Made by a program: the position numbers and the translations under genes
Notes under the pieces: generated by a model
The model's input: only the letters and a program-made list of their open reading frames with translations
Databases searched by the model: none
Told to the model about the DNA's origin: nothing
In this document: positions 1 to 9,577 of the stretch, in pieces
Layout of the letters: each line of letters starts with the position of its first letter
How positions within the stretch are numbered: position 1 is the stretch's first letter
Source of the DNA: Mycoplasma sp. Bg2
Lineage (GTDB): Bacteria > Bacillota_I > Bacilli_A > Mycoplasmatales > Hepatoplasmataceae
Direction of reading: 5' to 3'
DNA length: 64,000 nt
NCBI GenBank assembly: GCA_001641225.1
Contig: LSMY01000004.1
Location: forward strand, 1-64,000

Positions 1-91
1 CCACTAGAATATAAATATTCTCGTTCGACTTGCATGTATTAGGCATGCCGCCAGCGATAATCCTGAGCCAGGATCAAACTCTCGTTTAAAA
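1..91 (-). rRNA. rrs: 16S rRNA, 5' end (partial)
   Basis: The reverse complement reads the conserved start of bacterial 16S rRNA (AGAGTTTGATCCTGGCTCAG), followed by the conserved GGCGGCATGCCTAATACATG segment. Only the first 90 or so bases lie in the window; the gene continues beyond position 1. The exact 5' end is uncertain by several bases. No other rRNA is visible here. Confidence 0.97.
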
Positions 92-323
92 TTAACTCAA
101 TAATTATTGTTGTAGTTCTAAATTTTTATAAAAACTCAGAATTGTGTTTTTGTTTATGGTTCTATTTAGTTTTCAAAGATCTGTCTTGTTAACATTGGTT
201 CTAAAAAAAATTGTAAAAAACCAATAAATATCATTCGATATTTGCTGGTTTTATCTATTTCAAATAACTGAATGTTAACCTCTACAATTATTACATTTTT
301 TAAGTAAAAAAAAAACCTTTTCG
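92..323 (-). promoter_or_regulatory. 16S rRNA leader and promoter region
   Basis: This gene-free stretch lies directly upstream of the 16S gene. On the minus strand it contains TCTTTGAAAACT (168-179), which matches the boxA-like leader element found before rRNA genes in Firmicutes. A possible promoter with TTTACA as -35 and TGTTAA as -10 sits near 190-225. The promoter assignment is weak because the region is very AT-rich; the leader motif is more secure. Confidence 0.6.
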
Positions 324-346
324 CCAAAAAAAACACTTTTTTTTGG
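324..346 (-). terminator. A/T inverted repeat between ymdB and 16S
   Basis: A perfect 10-bp inverted repeat (CC plus eight A, a CAC loop, eight T plus GG) lies between the end of ymdB and the rRNA leader. On the minus strand a T run follows after GGCGAAAAGG. It probably ends the ymdB transcript before the rRNA promoter, but the stem is nearly all A-T, so its strength is doubtful. Confidence 0.4.
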
Positions 347-392
347 AATAATAAGTTTTCAAGGGGAAAAAATAGAAAAATACAGGAAAATT

Positions 393-1178
393 CTAAGGAT
401 TTAAGGTAATTCGTTCAATATTTTTTGGTTTTAAAGTGTTGTCATCGACAGTAACAAGAATTGCATTGATTCTTACTTTACCAGTTGCTTCAATAAAAGG
501 GGCACGAATTCCATCTTTCATGCGGTTAAGTACAGCTTCCATGTCAGCACCAATTGCAGAATCTAGAACTCCAGTCATCCCAACATCGGTAATAAAAGCA
601 GTTGATCCATTAATTATTCTTTCATCTGCTGTTTGGACATGAGTATGAGTTCCAAAGAAAATGCCCACACGATCAGAAAAATAAGTTCCAATAACTATTT
701 TTTCTGCTGTTGCTTCACCATGAAAATCAATGATTGCAAGATCATATTCATTATTTGCAAGAATTTCATCTCCAATTTCAAAAGGAGATGATGCAATTTT
801 TGGACCAATTTTAATAAAAGCTTGTCCAAGTAAGTTCATTAAGAGGATTTTTTTACCTTTATAATCAAAAATAATAAATCCTTTTCCTTTAGCACGATCT
901 GGTCAATTAGCTGGCCGCACCATATTATCAATTTTATCAATGTAATTATTAATATCTTTATTTCTAAAGGTATGGTTTCCCATAGTGAAATAATCAATTC
1001 CTGCTTGAGATAATTGTTTGTAATCTGCTTCAACTAATGATTTTCCTCCCTCAGAAGTATTTTCTGCATTTGCAATTACAATATCAGTAGCAAGTTGTTC
1101 TTTCATGTAAGGTAAATATTTTTGAATTGCAGTTTTTCCTGCTTTTCCATAAATATCACCAATAATTAATATTTTCAT
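393..1178 (-). CDS. ymdB: YmdB-family metallophosphoesterase
   Basis: A 261-residue protein with the full calcineurin-like phosphoesterase motif set: GDIYGKAG at the N-terminus, NAENTSEGGK, GNHTFRN and HTHVQTADE. Members of this family (TIGR00282) hydrolyse 2',3'-cyclic nucleotides, and B. subtilis YmdB affects RNA turnover and biofilm formation through interaction with the decay machinery. The length is normal for the family. One in-frame TGA (903-905) encodes Trp after RPAN. The start is set by the ATG at 1176-1178 with TATAAT only six bases upstream and no Shine-Dalgarno sequence. It lies downstream of recA, on the same strand, but seems to have its own promoter. Confidence 0.93.
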
Positions 1179-1184
1179 AATAAA

Positions 1185-1190
1185 ATTATA
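1185..1190 (-). promoter_or_regulatory. -10 box of ymdB (leaderless layout)
   Basis: TATAAT on the minus strand ends six bases before the ymdB ATG, which puts the A of the ATG at the expected +1. No -35 consensus is clear and no Shine-Dalgarno sequence fits in the gap. Confidence 0.6.
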
Positions 1191-1221
1191 TACTTAATAA
1201 AAGCATTAAAATGAGCAAGTA

Positions 1222-2184
1222 TTATTTAAAAATTGATTTGCTTACAGCAGCAAAAGTTTCTTCATTATCTAAGAAAGTTAAAACTTCTTTTTTAGTTTGT
1301 CCAATTTTTTTGTCATTATAAAAATATCAAAGTCCTTTTCTAATAATAACTTCTTTTAGTAATGCAAGGCTAAGTAGTTCTTTTCTAATATCAATTCCAT
1401 CTTCATAATAAATTTCAGTTTCAATTTCTTTATAAGGAGCAGCAACTTTATTTTTAACTACTTTTATTCGTACTCTTTGCCCAACTACATTTTGATTAAT
1501 TTTGATTCTTTCTCGTAAACGAATATCTAATCTAATGGTTGCAAAGAATTTTAGTGCTCTTCCACCAGGCGTAACTTCTGGAGAACCAAAAATTACACCA
1601 ACTTTTTCTCTGATTTGATTAATAAAAATAACTGTGGTATTAGTCTTACTAATGGAAGCAGAGAGTTTACGCATAGATTTAGCCATCATTCTTGCTTGAA
1701 GACCCATTTGTTGATCTTCCATTGTTCCTTCGAGTTCTGCAAGAGGAACTAAAGCAGCAACTGAATCAATAACAACTAAATCAAACATACTTGAATTTAC
1801 AAGCTGATCAACTAATTCTAAGGCTTGTTCACCAGAATCTGGCTGAGAAATGATAATTTTTTTTAAATCAATACCAAGTCTTCTTGCATAACCAACATCG
1901 AGAGCATGTTCTGCATCGATAAAAGCGGCAATTCCGCCATTTTTTTGTACTTGTGCAATTGCATGAAGTGCCATGGTGGTTTTTCCAGATGATTCAGGGC
2001 CAAAAATTTCAACAATTCTTCCCCGTGGATAACCACCAACTCCAAGAGCATTATTTAAAAGTAAGGAACCCGTAGAAATAACCTCAATGTTTTCAATTGC
2101 TTTATCATCAAGGTTCATAATAGTTCCTTTTCCATAATCTTTTTCAATTTGTTTAAGTAAATTGTTAAATTCTTTTTCAGTCAT
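1222..2184 (-). CDS. recA: RecA recombinase
   Basis: A 320-residue RecA, the ATP-dependent strand-exchange protein of homologous recombination and DNA repair. Visible motifs are the Walker [10 protein letters not shown] (about residues 61-69), the Walker B region [12 protein letters not shown], the L1/L2 loop region with [18 protein letters not shown], and the MAW-type N-terminal helix. An in-frame TGA at 1327-1329 encodes Trp; reading through it adds the last 35 residues, ending in a stop at 1222-1224. The C-terminal acidic tail of longer RecA proteins is missing, as is common in Mollicutes. GAGGT a few bases upstream of the ATG is a good ribosome binding site. Confidence 0.97.
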
Positions 2185-2208
2185 TATTACCTCAACAATA
2201 GTATTACA

Positions 2209-2658
2209 TTAACTTTCTAAAATATCAAGTATTTTTTTAATTCCAAAAATAACAGTATCTTCAATAATTGCTTCTCTTGTAACTTTTGAACTTTGAAAAG
2301 AAAATTCAAATAATTTGTCTTTGTATAAAATTGCAAGATAGGTTAACCCTACTGGTTTGTTTTCAACAGGATCAGGTCCTGCATTACCAGTAAAGCCAAT
2401 ACAAACATCGCTTCCAAAAAACTTTTGACCTGACGTTGCCATTGCAGTTGCTGTGGCTTGATTAATTACTCCTTGATCAACATTAATATTTAAGGTTTTA
2501 TGTTTAATATTTGTATCATAAGTTACTAATGAGCCAAGAAATACTTTAGAAGCTCCGGGAATTTTTGTAATATGAGCAGCAAAACTTCCTCCTGTAATTG
2601 ATTCAACAGCAGCAAGTTTTAATTTCTTTTCATTAAGTATTTCAAATAATCCACTCAT
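2209..2658 (-). CDS. CinA C-terminal domain amidohydrolase
   Basis: A 149-residue protein matching the stand-alone CinA-C domain (PncC-type NMN amidohydrolase). Visible are AAVESITGGSFAAHIT near the N-terminus, the GSLVTYDTNIKH segment and GFTGNAGPDP. PncC deamidates nicotinamide mononucleotide in pyridine nucleotide recycling; whether this member does so is inferred from family. I place the start at the ATG at 2656-2658 rather than further upstream because the upstream part overlaps the 3' end of the next gene and reads as poor, lysine-rich sequence. It sits directly before recA, a cinA-recA order also common in Firmicutes. Confidence 0.88.
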   Translation of the reverse strand: MSGLFEILNEKKLKLAAVESITGGSFAAHITKIPGASKVFLGSLVTYDTNIKHKTLNINVDQGVINQATATAMATSGQKFFGSDVCIGFTGNAGPDPVENKPVGLTYLAILYKDKLFEFSFQSSKVTREAIIEDTVIFGIKKILDILES

Positions 2659-2659
2659 T

Positions 2660-3061
2660 TTATTTTTTATTATCTTTATTTTTATCTTTTTTAGAATCAG
2701 AAACTTTAATTTTTGTTTCTTTATATAATTTTTCAACTTTTTTTTCAGCTAATCTTTCTTCTGCTTTAGTTTTATTAAATAATTTAACTCAAAAAAGCTT
2801 TGTAAATACATTTTGATTATATTTTCCGTAAAGAATACAAAAAAATGCAATAATAAGTCATACTATAAAAATAACAAATCCAACAATTGCTCAAGGACCT
2901 TCTAATTCTGCTTTTGGAAAAATTACAATAATAAGTGAAGCAATAAAAATTAAAACAGACCCATATAATAAAATGTATCCAGTTCCTCTAAAAAGAAAAT
3001 GTAATCTTTCAGTTTTAAGTTCTGGTGTAAGTGATTCTTGATCATTTTGTTTACCCTTCAT
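2660..3061 (-). CDS. Small two-helix membrane protein, unknown
   Basis: A 133-residue protein not recognised from sequence. It has two hydrophobic segments (about residues 24-45 and 52-76) separated by PKAELEGPWAI, then a long lysine-rich cytoplasmic tail ending in a run of D and K residues. Several TGA codons are read as Trp. The start at 3059-3061 follows AAAGGAAG, a fair ribosome binding site, and overlaps the last codons of pgsA by 11 bases, so translation is probably coupled. The stop is separated by one base from the CinA-C start. It probably belongs to the pgsA transcription unit. Confidence 0.8.
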
Positions 3062-3647
3062 TTTTGCTTCCTTTCATGGCTTTATAATAATAAATTATTC
3101 CAGATGATACTGAAAATGCTAACCCAATTACAAGTGGGATTAATGTATATCAATAGTCTCAATCAAAAGGAAAAACTCCGATATCATCAATAACATACAT
3201 TCCGAAAATAAATAATAAGGCTATTCCTAACATTTGAAATAATGTTTTAAGTTTTCCATAAAGTCCTGCCGGCATAACTTCACCATTTGCTGCAAGATTC
3301 ATTCTTAATCCATCAACCATAATGTCACGGACTATAAATAAAACTGTAACTCAAATAGGAATCCATCCAAAAACTGTAAAGAAAATCATTACTGAATTTA
3401 TTAAAATTTTATCTGCTAATGGATCAAATAATTTTCCAAAAGCTGTAATTTGATTATGTTTTCTTGCATAATTTCCATCAACAAAATCTGTTATGACCGC
3501 AGCTAAAAATAAAACTAATGTTATTCATAATAAGATAACCATTATTTCATTATTAACTGCTTGAACCATCAACAAAATTATTACAATCATTGCAATAAAA
3601 ATTCTTGTTAGAACTAATACATTAGGTAAATTAAGTTTTAATTTCAT
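3051..3647 (-). CDS. pgsA: CDP-diacylglycerol-glycerol-3-phosphate phosphatidyltransferase
   Basis: A 198-residue integral membrane enzyme that makes phosphatidylglycerol phosphate from CDP-diacylglycerol and glycerol 3-phosphate, the committed step to phosphatidylglycerol. The CDP-alcohol phosphatidyltransferase signature is complete: DG, two residues, AR, eight residues, G, three residues, D, three residues, D (about residues 55-77, in DFVDGNYARKH and FGKLFDPLADK). The hydrophobic profile suggests five or six membrane helices. The start overlaps the end of the upstream small membrane gene. Length is typical for the family. Confidence 0.95.
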
Positions 3648-4129
3648 TTAATTTTATTAACTTCTTTTTTAAGTTCTTTAAATTGGTCTTCTTTACCAAT
3701 AAAGTGTGCTTTTGCTTTTATAACTGAATAACCAAAGTTAGCATCTTTTTCTCAAGAAGTTGGTTTAACAGCTAATAAATTATCAATGATTGGTTTCATT
3801 TCATCTTTTTTATGCTCTGAAGCATATACACTTTTTAAATCTTCTGATCTTTGTAACTCTTTCATGTATTTTGTTCCAATAGCATTAATTTCACCTATTG
3901 AAATTTTTGAAGTTGAATGATCAAAATTTTTAGTTACATCTGCAATAAATAAAATTAATGAATTTAATGTTAAAAAAATTCTTGCTCTCGCTAGAACTGC
4001 GGCATCATCAACTTTTCTTGCTGATGTAAGTTTTTTTGTTTTATCTTTTTTATCTTTTCTTGAACCATAGAAAGCTACCAATAATAACCCACCTACAACT
4101 ACAAAAAATATTCCTAAAAATACTCACAT
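3638..4129 (-). CDS. Membrane-anchored protein of unknown function
   Basis: A 163-residue protein with a single N-terminal hydrophobic segment (residues 2-20, starting MWVFLGIFFVVVGGLL) followed by a basic KDKKDKTKK stretch and a soluble, probably helical, domain. The Trp at position 2 and later ones are TGA codons, so the gene is invisible under the standard code at its N-terminus. I do not recognise the family. The positive charges after the helix suggest an N-out/C-in anchor with the domain in the cytoplasm. Its end overlaps the pgsA start by 10 bases, indicating cotranscription with pgsA. Confidence 0.78.
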
Positions 4130-4180
4130 AATTTATTTCTTTATCTAAATTTTCTATTCTCCTATAAAAAATTATATAAG

Positions 4181-4209
4181 AAAAGAGAGCTAATTAATAA
4201 CTCTCTTTT
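4181..4209 (-). terminator. Terminator of the RNase P RNA gene
   Basis: A 9-bp inverted repeat (AAAAGAGAG with CTCTCTTTT, 11-nt loop) immediately follows the 3' end of rnpB on the minus strand and runs into a T-rich tract. Confidence 0.75.
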
Positions 4210-4210
4210 T

Positions 4211-4546
4211 GTATTAGTAAGCCACGTTCTGTTTTATCCGACCATTTATCTAGTTTTAACACTTTAGGAATCGATTTAGTTCTCTATCCTAACTCCCCTA
4301 CCATAGGCAGCCATGCCTTTAATTTGGGTTTCTAGCTTGTGGGGTTTACCCGTTCCACTCCACTTTTTCAAATGGCATCGTCACTGTGGCACCTTCAAAG
4401 ATTACCATATATAAATACTTAGGTAAGAGCTTGCCGTCTCCTTTTTCAAGGGCATGAGGTTCTTGGCCTCATCACAATCATTACAAACATTGCAGTTCGT
4501 GCTAGCGTGGACTTTCCTCTACATAAATGCAGCGGTCGGTCAATAC
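4211..4546 (-). ncRNA. rnpB: RNase P RNA, type B
   Basis: The minus strand carries the signature 5' block of bacterial RNase P RNA (GAGGAAAGTCCACGCTAGCA) and the matching 3' block AGAACGTGGCTTAC. The 5' GTATT and the 3' AATAC can pair as helix P1, which sets the ends used here. Together with the RnpA protein this ribozyme removes the 5' leader from precursor tRNAs. The length of about 336 nt is in the range of the Bacillus-type (B) RNA found in Mollicutes. The terminal positions are inferred from the P1 pairing. Confidence 0.95.
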
Positions 4547-4552
4547 TTACAT

Positions 4553-4558
4553 ATTATA
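4553..4558 (-). promoter_or_regulatory. -10 box of rnpB
   Basis: TATAAT on the minus strand ends six bases before the inferred first base of the RNase P RNA. Because the 5' end of this RNA is fixed by helix P1, this promoter serves as an internal ruler: transcription here starts at the seventh base after the -10 box. Confidence 0.75.
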
Positions 4559-4602
4559 AAATAAAATTAATATTTTTTACAAATAAAATCTAATCTATAG
4601 AT

Positions 4603-5073
4603 ATGGCAAACGGAAAAGACTTTGAAAATAAAATTTCAAAAGGTCTACAAAAAATTACTAAAAAGGAATTAGGCTTCTTTATAAAATCACCCACTCCAAT
4701 GCAAATGGTCCCTACAACAGAAGGTTATATAATGACTTATGCAAATAAAGCACTTTGTGATTTTATTGGAATCTATCAAGGAAAATTCATTCTTATCGAA
4801 GCAAAAGAAATTTCTGGAACAAGATTTGAATTTAGAAGATTAAAAGATCACCAGCTCCAGCAATTAAGTGCAATTAAAAAATATGGTGGTTATGCTTGAA
4901 TTTATTTTAACTTAATTAAACTAAAAAAAATAGTTGCTGTTCCAATTGATAGCTATTTAGTTTCACTTACTCAAACATCAAAAAAAAGTATCAACATTGA
5001 TACTTTAAATGAAATTGGCTATGAAATAAATTTAGCTGAACTAATTGATTTTTTTAATCAAGAAGTCAATTAG
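4603..5073 (+). CDS. recU: Holliday junction resolvase RecU
   Basis: A 156-residue RecU-type nuclease, which cleaves four-way recombination junctions and supports chromosome segregation in Firmicutes. The N-terminal GKDFENKISKGL, the CDFIGIYQGKFILIEAKE core with its D and E-x-K metal ligands, and the FRRLKDHQLQQL segment are all characteristic. A TGA (4897-4899) encodes the Trp after GGYA. It is shorter than B. subtilis RecU (about 206 residues), lacking the N-terminal extension. It is one of few plus-strand genes in the first half of the window and converges on dnaD with a 20-base overlap of the coding ends. Confidence 0.93.
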
Positions 5074-5638
5074 CTTCTTGCAATTTTTTTAATTTAGCAG
5101 TTCTTGTTGCTTTTGAAGGAGCTTCACTTTCATAAAGTTTTTTAATTGTTTTTCATTCAAGAAAATTATCTGCATGAATCTTAGCAAGCCCTTGAATAAG
5201 TGAAAGCATTCGATTCCATCCTCCATCATCTATTCAAGAAATTATTGTTTTTTTGATAATTGGTTTCATATTTATATTTAAACGATTAGCAAATCAGTTT
5301 GCTTTTTCTTCTGCAGGGGTATCAACTGTAGGAATAAAATATAAAGAAATTAATTTATCTCAAATTAGATCAAAGGTAAAAATCATTTCTTTGTTTACAT
5401 AATTAATTTTTATAAATTTACTTTTCAAAAGTTCATTAATCATTATTTCTGCGTTAGGTTTAGTAATATTAAATTCTTTTGAAATAAGATTAATAGTACA
5501 AGATTTTTTAAGTTTTAATAATTTAATAATTAAAATAACTTGATCACATGAAAGACCAATAGAATTATAATTTTCTAACAAAAGTTTTTCTTTATCAATT
5601 AGATTGTCATCTAGTAATTTTTTAATTATAGAGTTCAT
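5054..5638 (-). CDS. dnaD: DnaD-family replication initiation protein
   Basis: A 194-residue protein resembling B. subtilis DnaD: an N-terminal winged-helix-like region (LLLENYNSIGLSCDQVILII, compare the DnaD LLLTHYKQLGL segment) and a C-terminal helical region ending in the FLEWKTIKKLYES segment typical of the DnaD/DnaB C-terminal domain. DnaD remodels DNA and helps bring DnaB/DnaI and the replicative helicase to the origin or to restart sites; dnaB and dnaI homologues lie at 27-29 kb. Several TGA codons are read as Trp. recU and dnaD are also near neighbours in Bacillus, which supports both calls. Confidence 0.8.
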
Positions 5639-5650
5639 AATATTTTTGCT

Positions 5651-6442
5651 CTATCTTCTTCTTCCAAGAATTTGAAGTAAAAAGAACAAGAACATTGTTA
5701 AGGACATTAAAAATGCAACTACATATGTCATTGCTGCAGCAGTTAAAACTTCTTTTGTTCCTTGTTCATTTTTAGAATCAATGTAACCCATTTCTGCTAA
5801 TTGAACTTTTGCTTTTCTGGAAGCACCAAATTCTACTGGTAAGGTTACTAATTGAAATAAAGCTGCTGCCCCATAAACTGCAGTAGCAGAATATAGATAA
5901 ATTACAAATCATCCTTCTAACCCATTACTAGTTCCAAACATTCCTATCATCCCAAAAATTAGGAAAAAGAAAGCTAAATTCATCATTGCAGAACCTATTT
6001 TTTGAATTATTCCAACTGCAGGAGCAAGTGTATCTCTTGCTCTAATTGCAATTTCTTTTTTAGCTCATTGTAGAGCATGCCCACATTCATGACAAGCAAT
6101 TGCTTGTGCTGCAACTGATGCAGATTGGTATGTTGAAGGTGATAAAACAATTTTATTTGTTTTAGGATTATAATGATCAATTCCTTCTTTATTTCCTTGA
6201 ATAACTTGAACATTATGAATATTATTTTTTGCTAAAAATTCTTGAGCAATTTGTGCTCCGGATTTTCCAGAATTATTTTTTACTTTCGCTCATTTTAAAT
6301 TAGTTTTTCTAAATTTAGATTGTGTCCCGATAGACACAAACATTAACACAATGATTGCAATAAAAAGCAACAACATCCACGGAAAATCTGAACCTCCGCC
6401 TTTATAAATTTCAATATTTTGACTGTATATATCAGTTAGCAT
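5651..6442 (-). CDS. Neutral zinc metallopeptidase, YugP family
   Basis: A 263-residue membrane protein with an N-terminal hydrophobic helix (about residues 17-33), a cytoplasmic-type segment, the zinc motif HECGH in a CHECGHALQW context, and at least three further hydrophobic segments in the C-terminal half. This layout matches the YugP/PF04298 putative zinc peptidases. Substrates are not known. The chain ends in GRRR. An AGGAG sequence upstream of the ATG (6440-6442) supports the start. It stands between hup and dnaD, with no sign of coupling to either. Confidence 0.88.
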
Positions 6443-6545
6443 TTTTTAAATAACATCTCCTACTTTTATTATCTAAATTATATAGGAGTTGAATATTTTA
6501 ATAAAAAAAATAGAAAGATTTCTCTTCCTATTTAACAAAATGTAA

Positions 6546-6821
6546 CTATGCGTTGTATTTATCTTTTAGAGTTTTAGAAACTTTAAATTTAACAGCTCAT
6601 GATGCTTTAATTTGAATTGCTTCACCTGTTTGAGGGTTTCTTGCAGTTCTTGCTGCTCTTCTTACAAGTTCAAATTTTCCAAATCCAGGTAATGAAATTT
6701 CTTTATCAACTTTTAAAGATTTTTCAATTGATTTAAAAACAGTATCAAATGCTAATTTTGCATCAACTTTAGTAATATCTAATTCTTCAGCAATATTATT
6801 AATTATGTCTTGTTTGTTCAT
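6546..6821 (-). CDS. hup: HU-family nucleoid DNA-binding protein
   Basis: A 91-residue histone-like protein. It begins MNKQDIINNIAEELDITK and contains the GFGKFELVRRAARTARNPQTGE segment that forms the DNA-binding beta arms, with the conserved Pro in ARNPQTG. HU bends and compacts DNA as a dimer. A TGA (6597-6599) encodes Trp in the C-terminal KASWAVKFK. The gene has its own promoter and a clear ribosome binding site (AGGAGA), in contrast to many neighbours that lack one. Confidence 0.97.
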
Positions 6822-6872
6822 AATGTCTCCTATTTCGTTTTTTTAATTAAATATTTAATTTAATTCCTTATA

Positions 6873-6878
6873 ATTATA
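6873..6878 (-). promoter_or_regulatory. -10 box of hup
   Basis: TATAAT about 50 bases upstream of hup. The resulting transcript would have a leader of about 45 nt carrying a standard AGGAGA ribosome binding site, unlike the leaderless layout at other genes in this window. Confidence 0.5.
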
Positions 6879-6880
6879 CT

Positions 6881-6908
6881 AAAAAACCCCCATATTTATA
6901 GGTTTTTT
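6881..6908 (-). terminator. Terminator downstream of der
   Basis: AAAAAACC and GGTTTTTT form an 8-bp stem with a 12-nt loop just after the der stop codon. The symmetrical A and T runs would allow function for der on the minus strand. Confidence 0.65.
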
Positions 6909-6913
6909 GAATT

Positions 6914-8239
6914 TTAATAAATATCATGTTTTCGTTTAAAGGAAATTTTTATTGGAATATTTGTAAAATCAAATACATTTCTAATTTGGTTTTCAATAAA
7001 TCTTACATAAGAAAAATGAATATATTCAGGGTGATTGGAAAAAATAATAAAATGAGGAAAATTAACATTTAAATAAGTAATATAACTCATCTTTACTTCA
7101 ATCCCATTATGACGAGGTGGTTTTTTTACCATTTGAATATCAATTAGAAATTCATTTAAACTTGATTTTTTTATTTCTTGGTTTAAATTTACTTGAATTT
7201 GTTCAATTTCTTTAAATATTCTTGCAATATTTTTCCCTTTTAAAGCAGAAATAAAGATAATATTAATCCATGGAACAAACTTAAATTTAGCTCTAATTAT
7301 TGATTCTAACTCTTCTCTTTGGCCTTTTTCCATAATATCAATTTTATTTACTAAAACAATAACTGGTTTATATTCATTTTTAATAATACTCATAATTTTT
7401 TCATCCATAACAGTAATTTCTTGAGTATGATCAACAAGTAATAAAATAACATCGGAATTTAAAATAGTTAAATTTGTCCGCAATTCTGCATATCATTCAA
7501 TATCATTCAATGATTTCTTGTTCTTTTTAAGTCCAGCACTATCAGTTAAAATATAATTTTCCCCATTAAAAGTAACTTTAGAGTCAATCGCATCTCGTGT
7601 TGTTCCAGAAATATCTGAAACAATTATTCGATCATCATTTAAGACTTTATTAATTAGTGTTGATTTCCCAACATTAGGTTTTCCAATAATACCAATCCGC
7701 AATTCTTCAGTAATATAATCATTTTTTTCAGGTAAAAATTTAATAATTGTATCTAATAAATCTGAAATCCCAATTCCGTGAATTGAAGAAATAGGAATTA
7801 CTTCTCCAAATCCAAGGGCATAAAAATTTGATGAAGCAATTACTAATTCTTGATTATCTGATTTATTTGCTGCAACAATGATTTTTTTATTTCTAATTTT
7901 TTTTAATTTTTGGGCTACGAATTGATCTTTTTTAGTAATTCCATCTTTTCCATCAATTAAAAAGATAATTAAATCTGCTTCTTGAATTGCGATTTCTACT
8001 TGTGCATTAATCTCTGCTTGAAAATCTATTTGTAAATTATTAGTAAATCCCCCGGTATCAATTAAATTAAAAGTTCTTCCTAATCAATTTACTGGATAAA
8101 ATAGGCGGTCCCTAGTTACCCCCTCTATATCTGATGTAATTGCAATTCTTTTTTGAATTAGACGATTAAAAAGAGTTGATTTCCCAACATTTGGACGCCC
8201 AATTATTGCAACAGTTGATAAATTAGTTTTTTTGGCCAT
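6914..8239 (-). CDS. der: Ribosome assembly GTPase Der (EngA)
   Basis: A 441-residue tandem-GTPase protein that helps build the 50S subunit. The first G domain shows [12 protein letters not shown] (G1), the G2 Thr in EGVTRD, DTGG (G3) and NKSD (G4). The second shows [12 protein letters not shown], the SGTTRD G2, DSAG and NKID. The C-terminal KH-like domain follows (about residues 350-441), including the [11 protein letters not shown] end. Several TGA codons are Trp, for instance in NDIEWYAEL. The first 17 bases overlap the end of cmk, the standard cmk-der arrangement, suggesting translational coupling. Confidence 0.97.
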
Positions 8240-8882
8240 GAATAATATCCTCTATTTCTTGAACAATTTGGGTTGGAGATTTATTATCTGTTCAAATGAT
8301 ATATGCATCTTTTGCAGGTACTAAGGGAGCAAATTTACGTTTTGAATCATATTCATTACGCATTAAAATAGATTTTAATATTTCTTCATAATTTGAAGAA
8401 ATATTATTTTCTACATTTTGTGCTTGTCTTCTTCTTGCAGCTTCCTTGGGAGAAACTTTTAAAAAGAATTTAAAATCTGCATCAGGCATGATAATTGTTC
8501 CGATATCTCTGCCTTCAAGTAAAACATTGCTTTGTGCTCCAACTTGAACTTGAAATGTTTTTGCAAATTCTCTTATTTCTTTAATGGCAGCAACTTGACT
8601 GACATTATTTACAACAGCAAGTGAATCTAAATCAGACATATTAAATTTAATTGATGATCCTAAATGAGAATTTTCTAAATAAATTTTTTCTTTTAAGATC
8701 TTTGCTATCAATGCTTTTCAATTATCTAATAAATTATTTTGAAGAGCAAAAAAAGTAATTAAACGGTACATTGAACCAGTATTAAAATAAGTTAATTGCA
8801 AATCCTGTGCAATTAATTTAGCAACTGTTGTTTTACCAGTTGCTGCTCCACCATCTATTGCTATTCTTAAACTATTATCCAT
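8223..8882 (-). CDS. cmk: Cytidylate kinase
   Basis: A 219-residue CMP/dCMP kinase that makes CDP and dCDP with ATP. The P-loop is [14 protein letters not shown] near residues 8-21, followed by the CMP-binding [11 protein letters not shown] and [20 protein letters not shown], and the RRRQAQ lid segment. Two TGA codons (one at 8292-8294) encode Trp. The gene overlaps der at its 3' end and the upstream coiled-coil gene at its 5' end. TATAAT ends nine bases before the ATG, with no Shine-Dalgarno sequence. Confidence 0.96.
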
Positions 8883-9550
8883 ATTGCTATTATTATACTA
8901 ATTATTATTATAAAAAATAATATAGCTATTTTTACTAAAAGCTGTTTATTATCAAATACTTTTCATTTATTTTCTAATTTATCAATTTCTGATAATAAAA
9001 GCAGATCATTTTGATTCGTTGCAAGAACTAAAAGTTGATTATCTTCAAGAATTTGTTTAAGAATCATTAATGAATCATCATACTTTTCAAGAACTATTGT
9101 AATATCTTTACTATAATCATTTTCTCTTATTACATGCAAATCTCTTAATTGATTTAAAACTTTAATTTTATCTTTTTTTAAATATAAACTTCCTAAATTA
9201 TCAATTGTGCTCAAAACTACTTCTAAATTTTGATTTATCTCTTTGTTGAAAATAAAAGCATTAGCAACAAGTTCATTTTTATAATCATCATTTTGTTTTT
9301 GGACTTTAAGTTTGAGCATTTTTACACTTTTTTCTCAATCATTAATAAGTTCAATAGCTTCTTGATTTATTTTTAAATAATCTTTTTGATAAATAAAAGC
9401 TTCTCTTATCATATCAGGAGATATTACTTTTTCTTTTTGAAAATATTTTTCAGTTTTATTAGCCAAAAAAGAAAGATTCTTGTTAAGTTTATTAACAAGA
9501 ATCTGCTCTTCTTTATTTAAAACTACATATTCATTAATATCTTTTGCCAT
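8867..9550 (-). CDS. Tail-anchored coiled-coil protein, unknown
   Basis: A 227-residue protein that I do not recognise. It is helical and charged through about residue 200 (probable coiled coil), and ends in a long, very hydrophobic helix (about residues 203-226, rich in Ile) with only one residue after it. This is the architecture of a tail-anchored inner membrane protein with a cytoplasmic domain. In-frame TGA codons at 9335-9337 and 8963-8965 are Trp. The last 16 bases overlap the start of cmk. The N-terminus MAKDINEYVVLNKEEQ lacks a signal. Confidence 0.75.
8892..8897 (-). promoter_or_regulatory. -10 box of cmk-der
   Basis: TATAAT, inside the 3' end of the upstream coding region, ends nine bases before the cmk start codon. 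It predicts a transcript with a leader of at most three bases. Confidence 0.5.
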
Positions 9551-9577
9551 AACACGGGGTAAACTTAAATTTATAAA

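Noticed and set aside
436..642. Plus-strand frame inside ymdB, and similar frames inside dnaE, purA, thiI and rnj
   Set aside because: They lie antisense to clear genes, have no ribosome binding site and no recognisable motif.
2659..2736. An earlier start for the CinA-C protein, adding 26 residues
   Set aside because: The extra part overlaps the small membrane protein gene and is a Lys/Ile-rich shadow; the CinA-C fold starts at the later ATG.
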